A program made the translations under genes and the position numbers. The notes below the pieces were generated by a model. That model was not told where the DNA came from. It made no database searches and was given only the letters and a program-made list of their open reading frames with translations. From the NCBI GenBank assembly GCA_934394545.1, contig CAKRRG010000018.1, positions 1 through 43,744 on the forward strand: a DNA stretch of 43,744 nucleotides. The letters run 5' to 3'. This stretch comes from an uncultured Blautia sp. (GTDB lineage Bacteria; Bacillota; Clostridia; Lachnospirales; Lachnospiraceae). Below, piece after piece: positions 33,281 to 40,817 of the stretch; position 1 is the stretch's first letter, and every line of letters starts with the position of its first letter.

Positions 33281-34279
33281 ATGGACGAAAAAATCAGAAT
33301 CAATAAATATCTAAGTGAAGCAGGATTCTGTTCAAGGCGTGAGGCAGACAGTCTGATCCAGGATGGAAGGGTGACTGTAGAAGGCCATAAGGCAGAGCCT
33401 GGTGAAAAGATTACAGCAGATGCCATAGTATTCGTGGATGGCAAGCCGGTGAAAAAGGTAGAAAAAAAGGTACTTCTTTTATTTCACAAGCCCAGAGGGG
33501 TGGTGTGCAGCACTAAGAAGCAGCGGCAGGAGACCACAGTTACAGAGTATCTGAATTATCCGGTACGGATCTATCCGGTGGGCCGGCTTGACAAGGAGTC
33601 CCAGGGACTTTTGCTTTTGACAAACCAGGGAGAACTGGTGAATAAGATCATGCGTGCGGGGAACTATCATGAGAAGGAATATCTGGTGACGGTGAACAAG
33701 CCTATAGACAGTGGCTTTGTGAAAAAAATGTCATCTGGAGTTCCTATTCTGGATACGGTTACCCGCCCGTGTTTTGTAGAAAAAACAGGAGAAAAAGCTT
33801 TCCGGATCATTTTGACTCAGGGACTTAACAGGCAGATTCGCAGAATGTGCCTATATCTGGGTTATCAGGTGGTTACATTGAAGCGAGTGCGGATCATGGA
33901 GCTGACACTGGATGGTCTGAAAGAGGGTGAATATAGAGAAGCTACTGGAGAAGAGTGGAAGAAGCTGGAGCGTGGAATCGCTGGCTCATCCAGTCTTCCG
34001 GCATATTCCCAGAAGACTGGGAAGGCTTCTCGGGCAACTTTTGTAAAACAGCAGCCTGCCTCACAGGGGAAGGCTGCTTTTGGTGGTAATAAGGGGAAAA
34101 CAGGAGGACATCATGGAAAATTCTCTACAGCGAATGAAAGAACTGGTAGAAAAACTGGATCAGGCCGCGAAGGCATATTACCAGGAAGACAGGGAAATCA
34201 TGAGCAATCAGGAGTACGACAGTCTGTACGATCAGCTGGAACAGCTGGAAAAAGAAACAGGAACCGTACTTACGAATAG
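33281..34279 (+). CDS. rluF: 23S rRNA pseudouridine synthase, RluF/RsuA family
   Basis: A 332-residue pseudouridine synthase. It has an N-terminal S4 RNA-binding domain (IRINKYLSEAGFCSRREADSLI), then the catalytic domain with GRLDKESQGLLLLTNQGE containing the catalytic aspartate, and the QGLNRQIRRMC motif. RluF modifies U2604 of 23S rRNA. The start has no ribosome site and coincides with the predicted transcription start, so translation is probably leaderless. After about residue 235 a low-complexity basic tail (rich in K, G, R, S and Q) continues for roughly 95 residues and overlaps the start of ligA by 167 bases in another frame; the tail may be an artefact of a one-base deletion near 34080. 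Confidence 0.85.
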   Translation: MDEKIRINKYLSEAGFCSRREADSLIQDGRVTVEGHKAEPGEKITADAIVFVDGKPVKKVEKKVLLLFHKPRGVVCSTKKQRQETTVTEYLNYPVRIYPVGRLDKESQGLLLLTNQGELVNKIMRAGNYHEKEYLVTVNKPIDSGFVKKMSSGVPILDTVTRPCFVEKTGEKAFRIILTQGLNRQIRRMCLYLGYQVVTLKRVRIMELTLDGLKEGEYREATGEEWKKLERGIAGSSSLPAYSQKTGKASRATFVKQQPASQGKAAFGGNKGKTGGHHGKFSTANERTGRKTGSGREGILPGRQGNHEQSGVRQSVRSAGTAGKRNRNRTYE

Positions 34280-36071
34280 CCCTACTGTGCGTGTTGGGTA
34301 TGAGGCTGTAAATGAACTGCCCAAAGAAGAGCATCCCAGCCCTATGCTGTCTCTTGATAAAACCAAGGACAAGGAAGTGCTTCGGGGATTTATTGGAAGC
34401 CACAGGTGTCTTCTGTCCTGGAAACTGGATGGTCTGACGATTGTTCTTACTTATGAGAATGGTGAGCTTGTGAAAGCAGTAACAAGAGGAAACGGAGTGG
34501 TAGGCGAGGTTATTACCAACAATGCCAGAGTGTTTAAGAACATTCCACTTAGGATTCCTTATAAGGGCAAGCTGGTGCTTCGGGGGGAAGCAATCATTAC
34601 CTATTCTGAATTTCAAAGGATCAATGAGACCATTGGAGATGTAGATGCCAGATACAAGAATCCCCGTAACCTTTGCAGCGGTTCTGTGCGCCAGCTGAAT
34701 AATGAGATCACTGCGAAACGAAACGTGCGTTTTTATGCTTTTGCACTGGTAAGCGCACAGAATGTGGATTTTGGAAATTCCCGGGAACAGCAGTTTAACT
34801 GGCTGCGAGATCAGGGCTTTGAGGTTGTGGAATATAAGGTGGTTACCTCTGAAACGCTTGATGAGGCTATGGATTATTTCTCCACAACGATCGTAAATAA
34901 TGATTTTCCATCTGATGGTCTGGTTGTGACTTATGATGATATTGCTTATGGAGAGTCATTGGGAAGCACAGCTAAGTTCCCGAGAAATTCTTTTGCCTTC
35001 AAATGGGCAGATGAAATGCGGGAGACAACGCTTATAGATATGGAGTGGAGTCCTTCCAGAACGGGGCTGATCAATCCTGTGGCCATTTTTGAACCGGTGG
35101 AGCTGGAGGGCACTACAGTAAGCCGTGCAAGTGTGCATAATATCAGCATCGTGAAGGAGCTTCAGCTGGGAATCGGAGATACCATCAAGGTGTACAAGGC
35201 GAACATGATCATACCACAGATTGCGGAAAACCTTACAAAAAGCGGAAAGCTTGTCATTCCGGATAAATGTCCGGTGTGTGGTCATGAGGCGCGTATCCAG
35301 CAGGAAAACGATGTAGAGACGTTATATTGTATGAATCCGGATTGTGTCGCTAAGAAGATTAAATCCTTTAGTCTTTTCACCAGCCGTGATGCTATGAATA
35401 TTGACGGACTTTCCGAGGCAACACTGGAGAAATTTATTGCAATGGGCTTTATCCACAATTTCGGAGATATTTTTGAAATTGGGAAATATAAGGATCAGAT
35501 TGTGGAAATGGAGGGCTTCGGACAGAAATCCTTTGACAATCTGATGGCAAGCCTTAAGAAAGCCAGAGAGACAACTCTTGCCAAGGTGATCTATAGTCTC
35601 GGGATCACAGGAATCGGACTGGCAAATGCGAAGGTGATCTGTAAATATTTTAACGATGATATAGAAAAAATCCGTCGTGCAAATGCAGAGGAAATCAGTG
35701 CTATCGAGGGGATTGGTCCGGTTCTTGCAGGAAATCTTGCTGCTTATTTCAAAAACGAAGAGAATAATCGGAAACTGGATCATTTGCTTGAGCATCTTCA
35801 TCTGATCCATGAGGATGTTTCAGGGGAGCAGATATTTGCAGGAAAAACTTTTGTAATCACAGGAAGCGTAGAGCATTTTGCCAATCGTTCCCAGGCGAAG
35901 GAGTTTATTGAAGCCCGGGGCGGTAAGGTAACTGGCTCTGTGACCAAAAAGACAGATTATCTGATCAATAATGATAAAACATCTACTTCATCCAAGAATA
36001 AAAAAGCTCAGGAGCTTGGAATTCCGATTTTATCGGAGGAGGATTTTCTTGAGCTGGCGAAAGAAAAGTAA
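34113..36071 (+). CDS. ligA: NAD-dependent DNA ligase (divergent LigA)
   Basis: A 652-residue NAD-dependent ligase that seals nicks in replication and repair. It has the N-terminal Ia domain (to about residue 60), the adenylation domain with catalytic lysine K104 in KLDG, then an OB fold, a four-cysteine zinc finger (CPVC, then CMNPDC), helix-hairpin-helix repeats (EGFGQK, GITGIG, EGIGPV) and a C-terminal BRCT domain (FAGKTFVITGSVEHF to the end). The residue two before K104 is serine where most LigA enzymes have glutamate (ExKxDG). AGGAGG at 34101-34106 fixes the start at 34113, inside the rluF frame. The length is close to the 670 typical of the family. Confidence 0.93.
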   Translation: MENSLQRMKELVEKLDQAAKAYYQEDREIMSNQEYDSLYDQLEQLEKETGTVLTNSPTVRVGYEAVNELPKEEHPSPMLSLDKTKDKEVLRGFIGSHRCLLSWKLDGLTIVLTYENGELVKAVTRGNGVVGEVITNNARVFKNIPLRIPYKGKLVLRGEAIITYSEFQRINETIGDVDARYKNPRNLCSGSVRQLNNEITAKRNVRFYAFALVSAQNVDFGNSREQQFNWLRDQGFEVVEYKVVTSETLDEAMDYFSTTIVNNDFPSDGLVVTYDDIAYGESLGSTAKFPRNSFAFKWADEMRETTLIDMEWSPSRTGLINPVAIFEPVELEGTTVSRASVHNISIVKELQLGIGDTIKVYKANMIIPQIAENLTKSGKLVIPDKCPVCGHEARIQQENDVETLYCMNPDCVAKKIKSFSLFTSRDAMNIDGLSEATLEKFIAMGFIHNFGDIFEIGKYKDQIVEMEGFGQKSFDNLMASLKKARETTLAKVIYSLGITGIGLANAKVICKYFNDDIEKIRRANAEEISAIEGIGPVLAGNLAAYFKNEENNRKLDHLLEHLHLIHEDVSGEQIFAGKTFVITGSVEHFANRSQAKEFIEARGGKVTGSVTKKTDYLINNDKTSTSSKNKKAQELGIPILSEEDFLELAKEK

Positions 36072-36085
36072 CGGGAGGAATAAAA

Positions 36086-37027
36086 ATGCCAATTAAAATA
36101 CAAAGTGATCTTCCGGTTAAGGAGATACTGGAAAAAGAAAACTTATTCGTTATGGATGAAAATCGTGCCATGCACCAGGATATCCGTCCGATCTACATCC
36201 TGATCCTAAACCTGATGCCGCTGAAAGAGGAAACGGAGCTGCAGCTTCTCCGTTCTCTTTCCAATACACCGCTTCAGGTGGATGTAAGCTTTATGGCAGT
36301 AGAATCTCATCAGGCGAAGAATACGTCAAAAAGTCATTTGAACAAATTTTATCAGACCTTCTCAGAATTGAAGGATAAGAAATTTGACGGAATGATCATT
36401 ACAGGAGCTCCGGTGGAGCAGATGGAGTTTGAGGAGGTTGATTACTGGGATGAGATAAGCAGGATCATGGACTGGTCCGAGACGCATGTGACATCCACTA
36501 TTTTCCTGTGCTGGGCTGCCCAGGCTGCACTCTACCATTTCTATGGACTGCAGAAACGCAAGCTGGATAAGAAAATGTTTGGTCTTTTCTGGCACAAGGT
36601 TATGAACCGCAAAATTCCGCTGGTCAGAGGCTTCGATGATGTGTTCCTTGCACCTCATTCCAGACACACTGAGGTTCCCATTGAAGATGTACACGCCTGC
36701 AAAGATCTTACTGTCCTTGCAGAATCCGACGAGGCAGGACTTTTCCTTGCTATGGCAGAGGACGGCCGCAAGATTTTTGTAATGGGACATCCGGAATACG
36801 ACCGCGTTACTCTGGATGGCGAGTACAAACGTGATCTGGGTAAGGGACTTCCTATTGAGATGCCAGAGAACTATTATCGCGATAATGATCCGGAGAATGT
36901 CCCACTGCTGCTGTGGAGAGCACATGCCAATAATTTGTATACCAATTGGCTCAATTATTACGTCTACCAGAGCACCCCGTATGACCTGTACGGAACCCCT
37001 GATTTTTCCAGTATTTCCAAGGGTTGA
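36086..37027 (+). CDS. metA: Homoserine O-acetyltransferase (MetA type)
   Basis: A 313-residue MetA-fold acyltransferase making O-acylhomoserine for methionine biosynthesis. The catalytic cysteine is C142 (FLCWAAQAAL), with H235 and E237 in MGHPEYDR. The specificity position 111 (TGAPVEQMEFEEVDYW) is glutamate, which in characterised MetA enzymes selects acetyl-CoA over succinyl-CoA, so an acetyl donor is predicted. GGGAGG lies before the start. It follows ligA by 14 bases on the same transcript and is the last core gene before the accessory region. Confidence 0.93.
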   Translation: MPIKIQSDLPVKEILEKENLFVMDENRAMHQDIRPIYILILNLMPLKEETELQLLRSLSNTPLQVDVSFMAVESHQAKNTSKSHLNKFYQTFSELKDKKFDGMIITGAPVEQMEFEEVDYWDEISRIMDWSETHVTSTIFLCWAAQAALYHFYGLQKRKLDKKMFGLFWHKVMNRKIPLVRGFDDVFLAPHSRHTEVPIEDVHACKDLTVLAESDEAGLFLAMAEDGRKIFVMGHPEYDRVTLDGEYKRDLGKGLPIEMPENYYRDNDPENVPLLLWRAHANNLYTNWLNYYVYQSTPYDLYGTPDFSSISKG

Positions 37028-37039
37028 GAGAGTTGCACA

Positions 37040-37079
37040 TTTCACGTAAATTATTATAGTTTCACGCTATTTATTACGA
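37040..37079. repeat. Two adjacent imperfect 20-bp repeats
   Basis: Units at 37040-37059 and 37060-37079 both begin TTTCACG and share 14 of 20 positions, including a TTATTA core. They lie 13 bases after the metA stop at the start of the accessory segment. They could be integrase arm-type or attachment-site repeats; that is inference. Confidence 0.5.
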
Positions 37080-37147
37080 AAATGGAGTAAAAATGGAGTA
37101 CTAGAGGTGTGAAAATGGGGTATCAAAATAAGAATGTAAAAGGTGTG
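37079..37147. repeat. 11-bp tandem duplication and AGGTGTG repeats
   Basis: AAAATGGAGTA occurs twice in exact tandem (37079-37089, 37090-37100). AGGTGTGAAAATG (from 37105) and AGGTGTGTAAATG (from 37141) match at 12 of 13 positions, 36 bases apart. Such clustering next to the element boundary suggests protein-binding repeats. Confidence 0.5.
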
Positions 37148-37190
37148 TAAATGAATATTTTTTATAAATTTTGATGAATAAAAATGCATG

Positions 37191-37230
37191 AATAAGTCCA
37201 TGGGTTATTGATAACTCATGGGCTTATTTT
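37191..37230 (+). terminator. Terminator near the element boundary
   Basis: AATAAGTCCATGGGTTA pairs with TAACTCATGGGCTTATT, allowing one G-U pair and one mismatch, around a TTGA loop and ends in TTTT. It lies about 165 bases after metA, so it may end the rluF-ligA-metA transcript or insulate the accessory segment. Confidence 0.7.
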
Positions 37231-37461
37231 AGTGTTTGGGACATTTTTTTAGCCGAGATATTATTGGGCGTTGTTTTTAGAAAAAGAGAAGACGCATTAT
37301 TGGTGCGATTGTATTTCAATGTGGTTCTTATTTCAAATCAAAAAAATCTTAAATAAATCGCAATTTTTTTCCATCTTTTTACACATTTCAATATTTTTTT
37401 CCATTATTTATTATAGGAGAGTATAGTACCACTCCATAATTTAGAAACGGAGGAATCAAAG

Positions 37462-37635
37462 ATGTGGTATTTTTGGCTCTTTTTCTTGGTCCTGCTGGCA
37501 GTGGCTATTGTACTAATGTATTGCTGCCTTGTTAGAGCCGGAAAAATGGACGACGAGATGGAGGAGACATTTAGAGAACTAAGTGAAAAAAGAAAGGATG
37601 AAACAGAGCTGTGGCAAGGGGAAGATCAGGAGTGA
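37462..37635 (+). CDS. Small single-pass membrane protein
   Basis: A 57-residue frame with an excellent site (CGGAGG 10 bases before the ATG). Residues 1-29 are almost wholly hydrophobic (WYFWLFFLVLLAVAIVL), followed by a charged cytoplasmic-type tail (RAGKMDDEMEETFRELSEKRK). It overlaps the next gene by 25 bases, which is a sign of translational coupling. No family was recognised. Small proteins of this kind are common in conjugative elements. Confidence 0.6.
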   Translation: MWYFWLFFLVLLAVAIVLMYCCLVRAGKMDDEMEETFRELSEKRKDETELWQGEDQE

Positions 37636-38174
37636 TTTCGAAGGAGTATAAGGGGGAAGAAAATACTGCCTATCATGACGTAATAAAACTATTTAAAATT
37701 TACCGGGCGGTAAACTGGCAGATGCAAATAAAAATCAACCAGGTTAAACGGCGTTTCCATATGGAGTATGGTACAGATGTAGATGAATTTTTAGATAGTA
37801 TTTATCAAGCTGGAATGGATGTGGAAAGAGATTTGGCATCAGAGAAGGAACGTGTTGAGGCAATCAACCGATCCAATCAGTATTTGCGTTTAATTGATGA
37901 AGCCGTAGATCTTATGCGAAGGTATCATCCGCAGGGCGAACGATATTATTGGGTACTCTATTATAGTTATTTATCATCAACGAAACCAGAGAACATTGAT
38001 GAAATCCTGGATAATCTGGAACCACATTTTCCGCAATATGCCAGGATTCATAGAACCACATATTTTCGGTGGCGTGAACAGGCTTTTGAGGCTATAGGAA
38101 GCATATTATGGGGGTACGAAGGGGAAAGTGAGCGTGTATTGAAACTGGTTTGCGAAGATTTCGAAGAAAAATAA
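37611..38174 (+). CDS. Unknown regulator-like protein of a mobile element
   Basis: A 187-residue soluble protein starting at GTG inside the preceding gene. It is helical and charged. The last 60 residues (DNLEPHFPQYARIHRTTYFRWREQAFEAIG) look like a helix-turn-helix of the kind found in sigma-like or ArpU-type phage/element regulators, but the match is by eye and weak. An RYYWVLYYSYLSSTKP block before it resembles the linker in those proteins. It sits before the ParM promoter. No firm function is assigned. Confidence 0.55.
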   Translation: MARGRSGVISKEYKGEENTAYHDVIKLFKIYRAVNWQMQIKINQVKRRFHMEYGTDVDEFLDSIYQAGMDVERDLASEKERVEAINRSNQYLRLIDEAVDLMRRYHPQGERYYWVLYYSYLSSTKPENIDEILDNLEPHFPQYARIHRTTYFRWREQAFEAIGSILWGYEGESERVLKLVCEDFEEK

Positions 38175-38177
38175 TTA

Positions 38178-38221
38178 TTTCCAAAATCCTATTGACACAG
38201 ATTTTCCAAAATCTCTATAGT
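38178..38221 (+). promoter_or_regulatory. ParM operon promoter overlapped by direct repeats (centromere/operator candidate)
   Basis: TTTCCAAAATC occurs at 38178-38188 and 38203-38213, 25 bases apart. Between and after the copies lie TTGACA (38192-38197) and, after an 18-base spacer, TATAGT (38216-38221), so the repeats bracket the promoter. Repeats upstream of parM are the usual binding sites for ParR, serving as both centromere and autoregulatory operator. Confidence 0.6.
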
Positions 38222-38288
38222 GAAATTGCAAGGACGCAAAAAAGGCGTATAGCAATACTATATTTGGATTTTGAAAGGAGAAATACAT

Positions 38289-39236
38289 ATGGTTATTTCA
38301 GTAGATACCGGTAACAAACACATGAAAACAGAGAACTGTGAGTTCAATTCTGGAGTGGAAATTTTGGATACATTGCCAGGAGAGTTGGAAGAGGTGATTG
38401 AGTATGAAGGAAAATATTATATGACAACGAATAGAAGAATCTCGTATATGGAAGATAAGACCGCAGATGATCGGTATTATATTCTGACATTATTTGCCAT
38501 TGCAAAAGAATTATCTTACCGCGAAAAAAATGAAGGTCTGCTTCCGCAAAATCTGCAGGAGATTGAGCTTCTGGTAGGACTGCCGCCTGCGCATTATGGG
38601 AAACAGCGAAAAAAATTCAGGGAGTATTTTTATCGGAATGGGGCAGTAGTTGAATTTTGCTATAAAGGCATTTCATACCGAATTGTTTTTAAAGAAGTAA
38701 AAGTTTATATACAGGCATATGCCGCATATTGTCTTCTTGCTGTGAAGAAACAGTTATCGGTAATACCAAAAATTCTATTGATCGATATTGGTGGCTTTAC
38801 CGTAGATTATATGGTTTTAAGATTTGGACAGCTGGAAATGGAGTATGTCGATTCATTAGAAAATGGTGTCATTCGGTTATATAACAGTATTAAAGCTGCG
38901 ATAAGACAAAAATACAGTATTCTCTTGGATGAAGAGGATATTGACAATATTATATTGGAAAGAGGTGGTTGCTATAAACCAGAGTTAAAAGAACGTGTAC
39001 GTGAGGTTGCTATCGGATATGTGACAGAATTACTTGGAAAGTTTCGTGAGCTTGGAATTGATTTCAATACGACACAGACAGTATTTCTTGGAGGAGGTTC
39101 TATTTTATTGGCAGATTTCATCCAAATTGTATGGAAACGGTTCGGTGTAGAATACAATATTATCAATGATACAAAAGCAAATGCAAAAGGGTATCGCTTA
39201 CAGTATCTGGTTGAGAAAAAGGAGGAACAGAAATGA
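38289..39236 (+). CDS. parM: ParM/StbA-like actin ATPase for plasmid segregation
   Basis: A 315-residue actin-like ATPase. The N-terminal phosphate-1 motif is ISVDTGNKHMK, the phosphate-2 motif is LLIDIGGFTVDYMVL and the adenosine motif is VFLGGGSILLADFI, so all parts of the nucleotide cleft are present. ParM filaments push sister plasmids or elements apart when capped by ParR. A TTG-started frame from 38271 exists, but GAAAGGAG lies 9 bases before the ATG at 38289. It overlaps the ParR-like gene by 4 bases (ATGA). Its presence supports an element with an extrachromosomal stage. Confidence 0.85.
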   Translation: MVISVDTGNKHMKTENCEFNSGVEILDTLPGELEEVIEYEGKYYMTTNRRISYMEDKTADDRYYILTLFAIAKELSYREKNEGLLPQNLQEIELLVGLPPAHYGKQRKKFREYFYRNGAVVEFCYKGISYRIVFKEVKVYIQAYAAYCLLAVKKQLSVIPKILLIDIGGFTVDYMVLRFGQLEMEYVDSLENGVIRLYNSIKAAIRQKYSILLDEEDIDNIILERGGCYKPELKERVREVAIGYVTELLGKFRELGIDFNTTQTVFLGGGSILLADFIQIVWKRFGVEYNIINDTKANAKGYRLQYLVEKKEEQK

Positions 39237-39580
39237 GTAAGAAAAATGAGTACCGTTTCAATCTCCGTTTTGATGAAACCGATGAAGATCATCGGAAAGT
39301 CTGCCAGTTTTTGAATGATTACTGTGGTAGCAGGAAAAAAGCCAGATATATTGTTAAAGCAGTACTGGCCTATTGGACAATCGAAAATAAATCAATTGAA
39401 CAGATAGCCCAAAAGCCGGTTTTTTCTGATCAGCCAAAGGAACAAACAGTTCCTTTGGCACCAGAAGATAAGAATGTGGAGGATCATTTTGTAAGTATAG
39501 ATGGAGAGTATGAAGCGAATGATGCGGAGGTTTCTTTAATGCTGAAGAATTATAAGCTGTTTGATAATTCTGAGGAATAG
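39233..39580 (+). CDS. parR: ParR/StbB-like centromere-binding protein
   Basis: A 115-residue protein whose first 50 residues (YRFNLRFDETDEDHRKVCQFLNDYCGSRKKARYIVKAVLAY, read in parts) fit a ribbon-helix-helix DNA-binding fold, with an acidic, low-complexity C-terminus as in ParR proteins, where it contacts ParM. The gene overlaps parM by 4 bases. The repeats at the parM promoter are the likely binding sites. The identity rests on size, fold pattern and position. Confidence 0.72.
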   Translation: MSKKNEYRFNLRFDETDEDHRKVCQFLNDYCGSRKKARYIVKAVLAYWTIENKSIEQIAQKPVFSDQPKEQTVPLAPEDKNVEDHFVSIDGEYEANDAEVSLMLKNYKLFDNSEE

Positions 39581-39600
39581 ACAGGGAGGTGCAAAAAGTG

Positions 39601-39993
39601 ATGGAACTTAAAATATTGGGGAGCATTTGTTTTCTGGAGGCAGTAGGGACTGTCGGAAACATTATGGGATTTCATTTGGGAGCAGGAATCTGCCTGGCAG
39701 GAACAAGTTTGCTGACAGTATATACAGTTTATCTGGGAATGGAAAAAACACATAAGAAAATCTGTCCGGAATGTGAGTGTGAAATTCGGAAGTCGTATAG
39801 AATCTGTCCGGAATGTGGACACCTTTTTCAAGAAGGGTTGTCTGAAGAACAGCTAACAGGTGTTATTGAAAAGGAAAAAGAAGACGATATGAGCTCCGAG
39901 CAGATTGATAGGGCATTTGAAAAAGTAGATACTCTTTCAATGGAAGAAGTCAAGGCCTATGATTCAGAACTGGATGATTTTCTAAGAAAATAG
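39601..39993 (+). CDS. Zinc-ribbon membrane protein of the ParMR operon
   Basis: A 130-residue protein with two N-terminal hydrophobic segments (about residues 5-50), a zinc ribbon of two CPEC motifs (CPECECEIRKSYRICPECG), and a charged C-terminal tail. GGGAGG lies before it. The ATG at 39601 and a GTG one codon upstream are both possible starts. It ends the parM-parR operon. It might tether segregation machinery or act in element maintenance, but no function is established. Confidence 0.65.
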   Translation: MELKILGSICFLEAVGTVGNIMGFHLGAGICLAGTSLLTVYTVYLGMEKTHKKICPECECEIRKSYRICPECGHLFQEGLSEEQLTGVIEKEKEDDMSSEQIDRAFEKVDTLSMEEVKAYDSELDDFLRK

Positions 39994-40318
39994 TATCTTT
40001 GGTGTTTGGTTAGGTTGTGGAAGAAATCAAGAATGTGTTAAATTGCATAAATTAATTATACAAAAATTGTGAAAATTCTATGAAGAAATGATGCCAAAAA
40101 TTATTTGAATCGTATTATATATAGAATGTAAAAGAAAATATAATTCCTGGTTTCATGTAAATGTTTGCGGTTAACTCCATTGTGGCATGGATCAATCAGG
40201 CAGGAGGAACAGAAAATTCATAAAAAGCAGAAGGATACTCAACATTACCTGGTTTGTGCGGACTACTGGAAAGTTATTTCAGTAGTCTGTTTTGTTAATT
40301 GTAAAAGTGGTTGTTATT
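39994..40318 (+). other. Intergenic leader region with possible attenuator
   Basis: This 325-base AT-rich stretch contains a possible -10 (TATTATATATA near 40120), a 32-codon frame from ATG 40187 to the TAG at 40283-40285 without a clear ribosome site, and a perfect stem GACTACTG (40261-40268) / CAGTAGTC (40280-40287). The frame ends inside the stem, an arrangement seen in leader-peptide attenuators. No firm gene is called here. Confidence 0.4.
40261..40295 (+). terminator. Hairpin before the sigma-like gene, possible attenuator
   Basis: A perfect 8-bp stem GACTACTG / CAGTAGTC with an 11-base loop is followed by TGTTTTGTT, a weak T-rich tail. It lies 97 bases before the sigma-like gene. Confidence 0.5.
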
Positions 40319-40384
40319 ATGACAAATTGCAAAGAGCTCCGCCAACTGGAGAAGTTTACAGGATTACAAATTAGGGGGCAATAA
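40319..40384 (+). CDS. Small peptide coupled to the sigma-like gene
   Basis: A 21-codon frame (MTNCKELRQLEKF, ending LQIRGQ) whose TAA overlaps the next ATG by one base (TAATG). No strong ribosome site precedes it. The overlap suggests translational coupling to the sigma-like gene, but it may be chance. Confidence 0.3.
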   Translation: MTNCKELRQLEKFTGLQIRGQ

Positions 40385-40815
40385 TGCCAAATAAAATGGA
40401 TAAAGAACTAAAGAGAAAGTTTGGAGCGTATTTAAAAGTTGCAATATTGAACGCTAAAAAAGAATACCTGATAGAGCTGAATAAAATAATCAAAACAGAG
40501 ACATCTTTGGATGAAGTTGATTCTATTGAGGATAAGGCTGCAGAACGTATGTTAGAGAATGTCTGTATTGATTATAAAATCAAAGATGGTGAAGAATTTC
40601 ATGCGAGAGACATATTAAATTGTATTGATGATCCCACGCTTTATTCTGCTATTTCTGCTTTAAATACACTTCAGATTGAAATATTAGTATTGCGATGTAT
40701 TGGAAAGAAAACTTTTCGTGAAATTGGGAAACTGGTAGGAAGAAGTGAGTTACAAGCTAAAAACATATATTTCAATACACTTACAAAACTAAGAAAAATC
40801 ATAGGAGAAAAATAG
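40384..40815 (+). CDS. Sigma-70-like regulator of a Tn916-type element
   Basis: A 143-residue protein resembling the sigma-70-like regulator (orf7 type) of Tn916-family elements. The C-terminal part LQIEILVLRCIGKKTFREIGKLVGRSELQAKNIYFNTLTKLRKII is a sigma region 4 helix-turn-helix (IGKKTFREIGKLVGRS). The N-terminal half is charged and helical. Together with the small downstream gene it forms the usual orf7-orf8 pair controlling element excision and transfer genes. GGGGG precedes it at a short distance. Confidence 0.72.
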   Translation: MPNKMDKELKRKFGAYLKVAILNAKKEYLIELNKIIKTETSLDEVDSIEDKAAERMLENVCIDYKIKDGEEFHARDILNCIDDPTLYSAISALNTLQIEILVLRCIGKKTFREIGKLVGRSELQAKNIYFNTLTKLRKIIGEK

Positions 40816-40817
40816 AG

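Larger units (their letters stand above)
37028..37461 (+). other. Junction region between core and accessory DNA, no gene
   Basis: This 434-base AT-rich stretch holds no credible gene. It contains the repeats and terminator listed separately, a pair of ATTTTTTTCCAT copies 30 bases apart (37363-37374 and 37393-37404), and a possible promoter for the small membrane protein (TTTCAA 37386-37391, 17-base spacer, TATTAT 37409-37414). Confidence 0.5.

Noticed and set aside
40165..40374. TTG-started frame of 69 codons before the sigma-like gene
   Set aside because: A rare start without a ribosome site; it crosses the perfect hairpin at 40261-40287. A different small frame (40319-40384) is coupled to the sigma-like gene instead.
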